A DNA stretch of 64,000 nucleotides from Prescottella agglutinans (GTDB lineage: Bacteria > Actinomycetota > Actinomycetes > Mycobacteriales > Mycobacteriaceae). The notes beneath the pieces are model-generated. The model was given only the letters and a program-made list of their open reading frames with translations, did no database searches and was not told the DNA's origin. Numbering within the stretch: the stretch's first letter is position 1; each line of letters begins with the position of its first letter. This document shows, in pieces, positions 57,933-64,000 of the stretch. The stretch is from NCBI RefSeq assembly GCF_004011865.1, contig NZ_RKLP01000001.1, positions 620,001-684,000 on the forward strand, in the 5' to 3' direction. Made by a program: the position numbers and the translations under genes.

Positions 57933-58082
57933 TCAGATGATGCCGCCGCCGCTCAGCACGCTGAGCAGGCCGCCCACGACGAAGGCCACGACGTAGAGCG
58001 GTCCCCTGATCGGGTCGCCGGCACCGGCACCCTCCTGCAGCCAACGCATGATGTCCGTCGAACCTGAATTGACCGAACCCAT
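57933..58082 (-). CDS. Small single-helix membrane protein (49 aa)
   Basis: A 49-residue ORF with a purine-rich ribosome-binding site (AGGGGTGGG) directly upstream of the ATG. It has a polar N-terminus (MGSVNSGSTDIMRWLQEGAG), a short linker AGDPIRGP, and one membrane segment (LYVVAFVVGGLLSVLSGGGI). Coding is supported by the ribosome-binding site, the sharp polar-to-hydrophobic layout and the flanking terminator. No family is recognised. It might be a membrane-bound regulator or a toxin-like peptide, but nothing shows that. Confidence 0.62.
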   Translation of the reverse strand: MGSVNSGSTDIMRWLQEGAGAGDPIRGPLYVVAFVVGGLLSVLSGGGII

Positions 58083-58189
58083 TTCCCACCCCTCGTGTCG
58101 TGTCGGTGTGCACTGCCAGGCACGTCGCCGAATCGACCGCGGACGTTACGGACGCGGTGCGGCGCCGTCGTGATTCGTCCGACGGGTTG

Positions 58190-59527
58190 TCAGCTCAGTA
58201 GCGCCCCGATCCCGGCACCCGCCGCGATCGTGGTGACCGCGAGGACGAGGGTCGGCACGAAGAACGAGTGGTCGACGAGCTTGGTGCCGAGTTTGGTGGT
58301 GCCGGACAGGTCGAAGTTCGCGGCGGCGATCTGGGATCCGTTGGTGGGCAACAGGTAAATGCCCGCGAACGCCCCGGCCCACATGCCGCTGAGGACGGCC
58401 GGCGCGATGCCGGAGGCGAGACCGATCGGCACGATGGTCCGGGTCGCGGTCGACTGGCTGGTGGTGAGCACGCACACCAGGAAGACACCGAGGGCGAAGA
58501 TCCACGGAGCGGCATCGACCCAGTCGCCGACCGTGTTCGTGATCGTCTCGCTGTGGGCGCTGATGAAGGTGTCGGTGAGCCAGGCCAGGCCGAACAGCGC
58601 GATCGCCGACACCATGCCGGCCCGGAACACGGTCGACGCGGGCACCTCGGTGACGTTCGGGCGCGACACCAGCAGGATCACGGTGCCGACGACGAACATG
58701 ATCATCTCGATGATCGGGGTCATCGACAGCGGGCTGCCGTCGGCCCCGACCGGGCGGATGTCCTTGAACAGGCCGAACACGACGATCGCGAAGACACCGG
58801 TGAGGAAGATCAGCGCGGCGTTGCGACCCTGGACCGTCGATTCGAGCTTGACCGCACCGGCGCCGCCCACGCCGGCGGGCTCGAGCTCACCCGACTCGAT
58901 CCTCGCCCGGACCTCCGGATCGTCCCGCAGTTCCTTGCCGAGCTTGTTGACGACGAACGACGACAGCACGATGCCGATGATCGCGGCGGGCAGTGTGACC
59001 ATGAGGATGTCGACCAACTCGAAGTTGTACGGCGCGACGTCGGTGAGCGTCACCATGGCCGCCATCGCCGCCGACACAGGACTGCACGCGAGCGCGACGC
59101 CGGTCGCCACCACGGACAACGAGAGCGGGCGCGACGGCCGCACCCCGTTGCGGTACGAGAGGTCGTAGATCACCGGCAGCAGCGGGTACAGGATGTTCGA
59201 CGTCCCGGCACCCACCGAGAACAGGAACGACACCAGCGGCGCGATGAGCGTGATCTGCTTCGGTCGCCGCGAGATCAACCGCGCCGCGATCGTCACCATC
59301 CAGTCGATGCCGCCCGCCACCTGCATCATCGACGACGCCAGCACCACCGACAGCACGATCAGCAGGGCGTCGACGGGTGGGGTGCCGACGTCTTCCCGGA
59401 AGACGAAGACGAGGACCGCGACGCCCGCGCCGCCCCACAGACCGAGGGCGACACCGCTGGACCGGGTGCCCATCACGATCGCCCCGAGGACCACCGCGAG
59501 TTCGAGCACGAACTTCACTGTCTCCAT
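58190..59527 (-). CDS. Dcu-type C4-dicarboxylate transporter
   Basis: A 445-residue permease with about ten to twelve helices. It matches the DcuA/DcuB family (ALGLWGGAGVAVLVFVF; SSMMQVAGGIDWMVTIAARL; LIAPLVSFLFSVGAGTSNI; RPSRPLSLSVVATGVALACS). In enterobacteria Dcu proteins exchange fumarate, malate, aspartate and succinate during anaerobic growth. Actinobacterial homologues may instead take up or exchange dicarboxylates aerobically. The ATG at 59527 has no striking ribosome-binding site. No fumarase or aspartase gene is adjacent. It is divergent from lhr across 103 bp. Confidence 0.9.
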   Translation of the reverse strand: METVKFVLELAVVLGAIVMGTRSSGVALGLWGGAGVAVLVFVFREDVGTPPVDALLIVLSVVLASSMMQVAGGIDWMVTIAARLISRRPKQITLIAPLVSFLFSVGAGTSNILYPLLPVIYDLSYRNGVRPSRPLSLSVVATGVALACSPVSAAMAAMVTLTDVAPYNFELVDILMVTLPAAIIGIVLSSFVVNKLGKELRDDPEVRARIESGELEPAGVGGAGAVKLESTVQGRNAALIFLTGVFAIVVFGLFKDIRPVGADGSPLSMTPIIEMIMFVVGTVILLVSRPNVTEVPASTVFRAGMVSAIALFGLAWLTDTFISAHSETITNTVGDWVDAAPWIFALGVFLVCVLTTSQSTATRTIVPIGLASGIAPAVLSGMWAGAFAGIYLLPTNGSQIAAANFDLSGTTKLGTKLVDHSFFVPTLVLAVTTIAAGAGIGALLS

Positions 59528-59630
59528 GACACCCCGCCCGTCCGAAGCAAGACCGATCGTTTGATCTGGAAGCTACTACGGGTGCGGGCGTGACGCCGTG
59601 CAGCGGTGCGTGTCGGTGAGTCCGGGCAAG

Positions 59631-64000
<4,370 letters not shown>

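Overview
The window is a high-GC actinobacterial chromosome segment, most likely Rhodococcus sensu lato (Nocardiaceae). The evidence is the GC-rich codon usage, frequent GTG starts and ATGA/GTGA start-stop overlaps, and, as I recall the Mycobacterium tuberculosis gene order, a backbone that follows Rv3259-Rv3296: metallopeptidase-like protein, whiB2, fbiA, fbiB, manB, wbbL, rmlD, LCP protein, TIGR03089 protein, purE/purK, GtrA protein, PH protein, birA, accD5, accE5, maf, sseA, SufE-like, accA3, lat, pcd and lhr. I see no rRNA, tRNA, insertion sequence, prophage or CRISPR array. The window looks like core chromosome with inserted catabolic and accessory blocks.

Layout. 1-4.1 kb: end of a metallopeptidase-family gene, whiB2, the coenzyme F420 genes fbiA-fbiB and a Nudix hydrolase. 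4.1-16.3 kb: a protocatechuate / 4-hydroxybenzoate island. It holds pcaIJ divergent from pcaH-G-B-L-R-F, then an atypical SDR, pobA, an IclR regulator (pobR-like) and an aromatic-acid MFS transporter. Together these take 4-hydroxybenzoate through protocatechuate and beta-ketoadipate to succinyl-CoA plus acetyl-CoA. The island sits between fbiB and manB, which are near neighbours in mycobacteria. 16.3-23.3 kb: GDSL hydrolase, the rhamnose/arabinogalactan-linker genes manB-wbbL-rmlD, an LCP ligase, a YciI-like protein, a 50-residue Gly-rich peptide and a TIGR03089 protein. 23.3-28.6 kb: an FtsX-type ABC exporter with its LuxR-type two-component system.

28.6-35.9 kb: purK-purE, GtrA protein, an OmpR-type two-component system, PH-domain protein, two small membrane stress-type proteins and birA. 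36-44 kb: acyl-CoA carboxylase genes accD5-accE5 and accA3. BirA, encoded next door, would biotinylate AccA3. Between them lie maf, a group III truncated globin, sseA, sufE-like and a stand-alone condensation-domain (PapA-like) acyltransferase. 44-47.7 kb: DUF1707, GNAT-like and VanZ proteins, a PtpB-like phosphatase and an MBL-Rieske fusion. 47.8-52 kb: a lysine catabolic locus (lat divergent from hglS-like and pcd). 52-56 kb: a TetR-controlled patatin / Baeyer-Villiger monooxygenase / SDR operon. 56-64 kb: secreted protein, N-formylglutamate amidohydrolase family protein, 49-residue membrane peptide, Dcu-type transporter and the 5' part of lhr, which runs off the right edge.

The strongest unexplained signals are regulatory. 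Three tandem pairs of a 15-bp palindrome-like site, each pair with exactly 19-bp spacing, link pcaIJ, pcaHGBLRF and the transporter. A second palindrome links pobA and the neighbouring SDR. Three TTAGGGG repeats at an 11-bp period lie upstream of the 50-residue peptide. A shared GTCAGTAG-containing element precedes both accD5 and accA3. I did not find a clearly novel multi-gene system. The best candidates for new biology are the Gly-rich peptide unit, the pob-linked SDR and the MBL-Rieske fusion.
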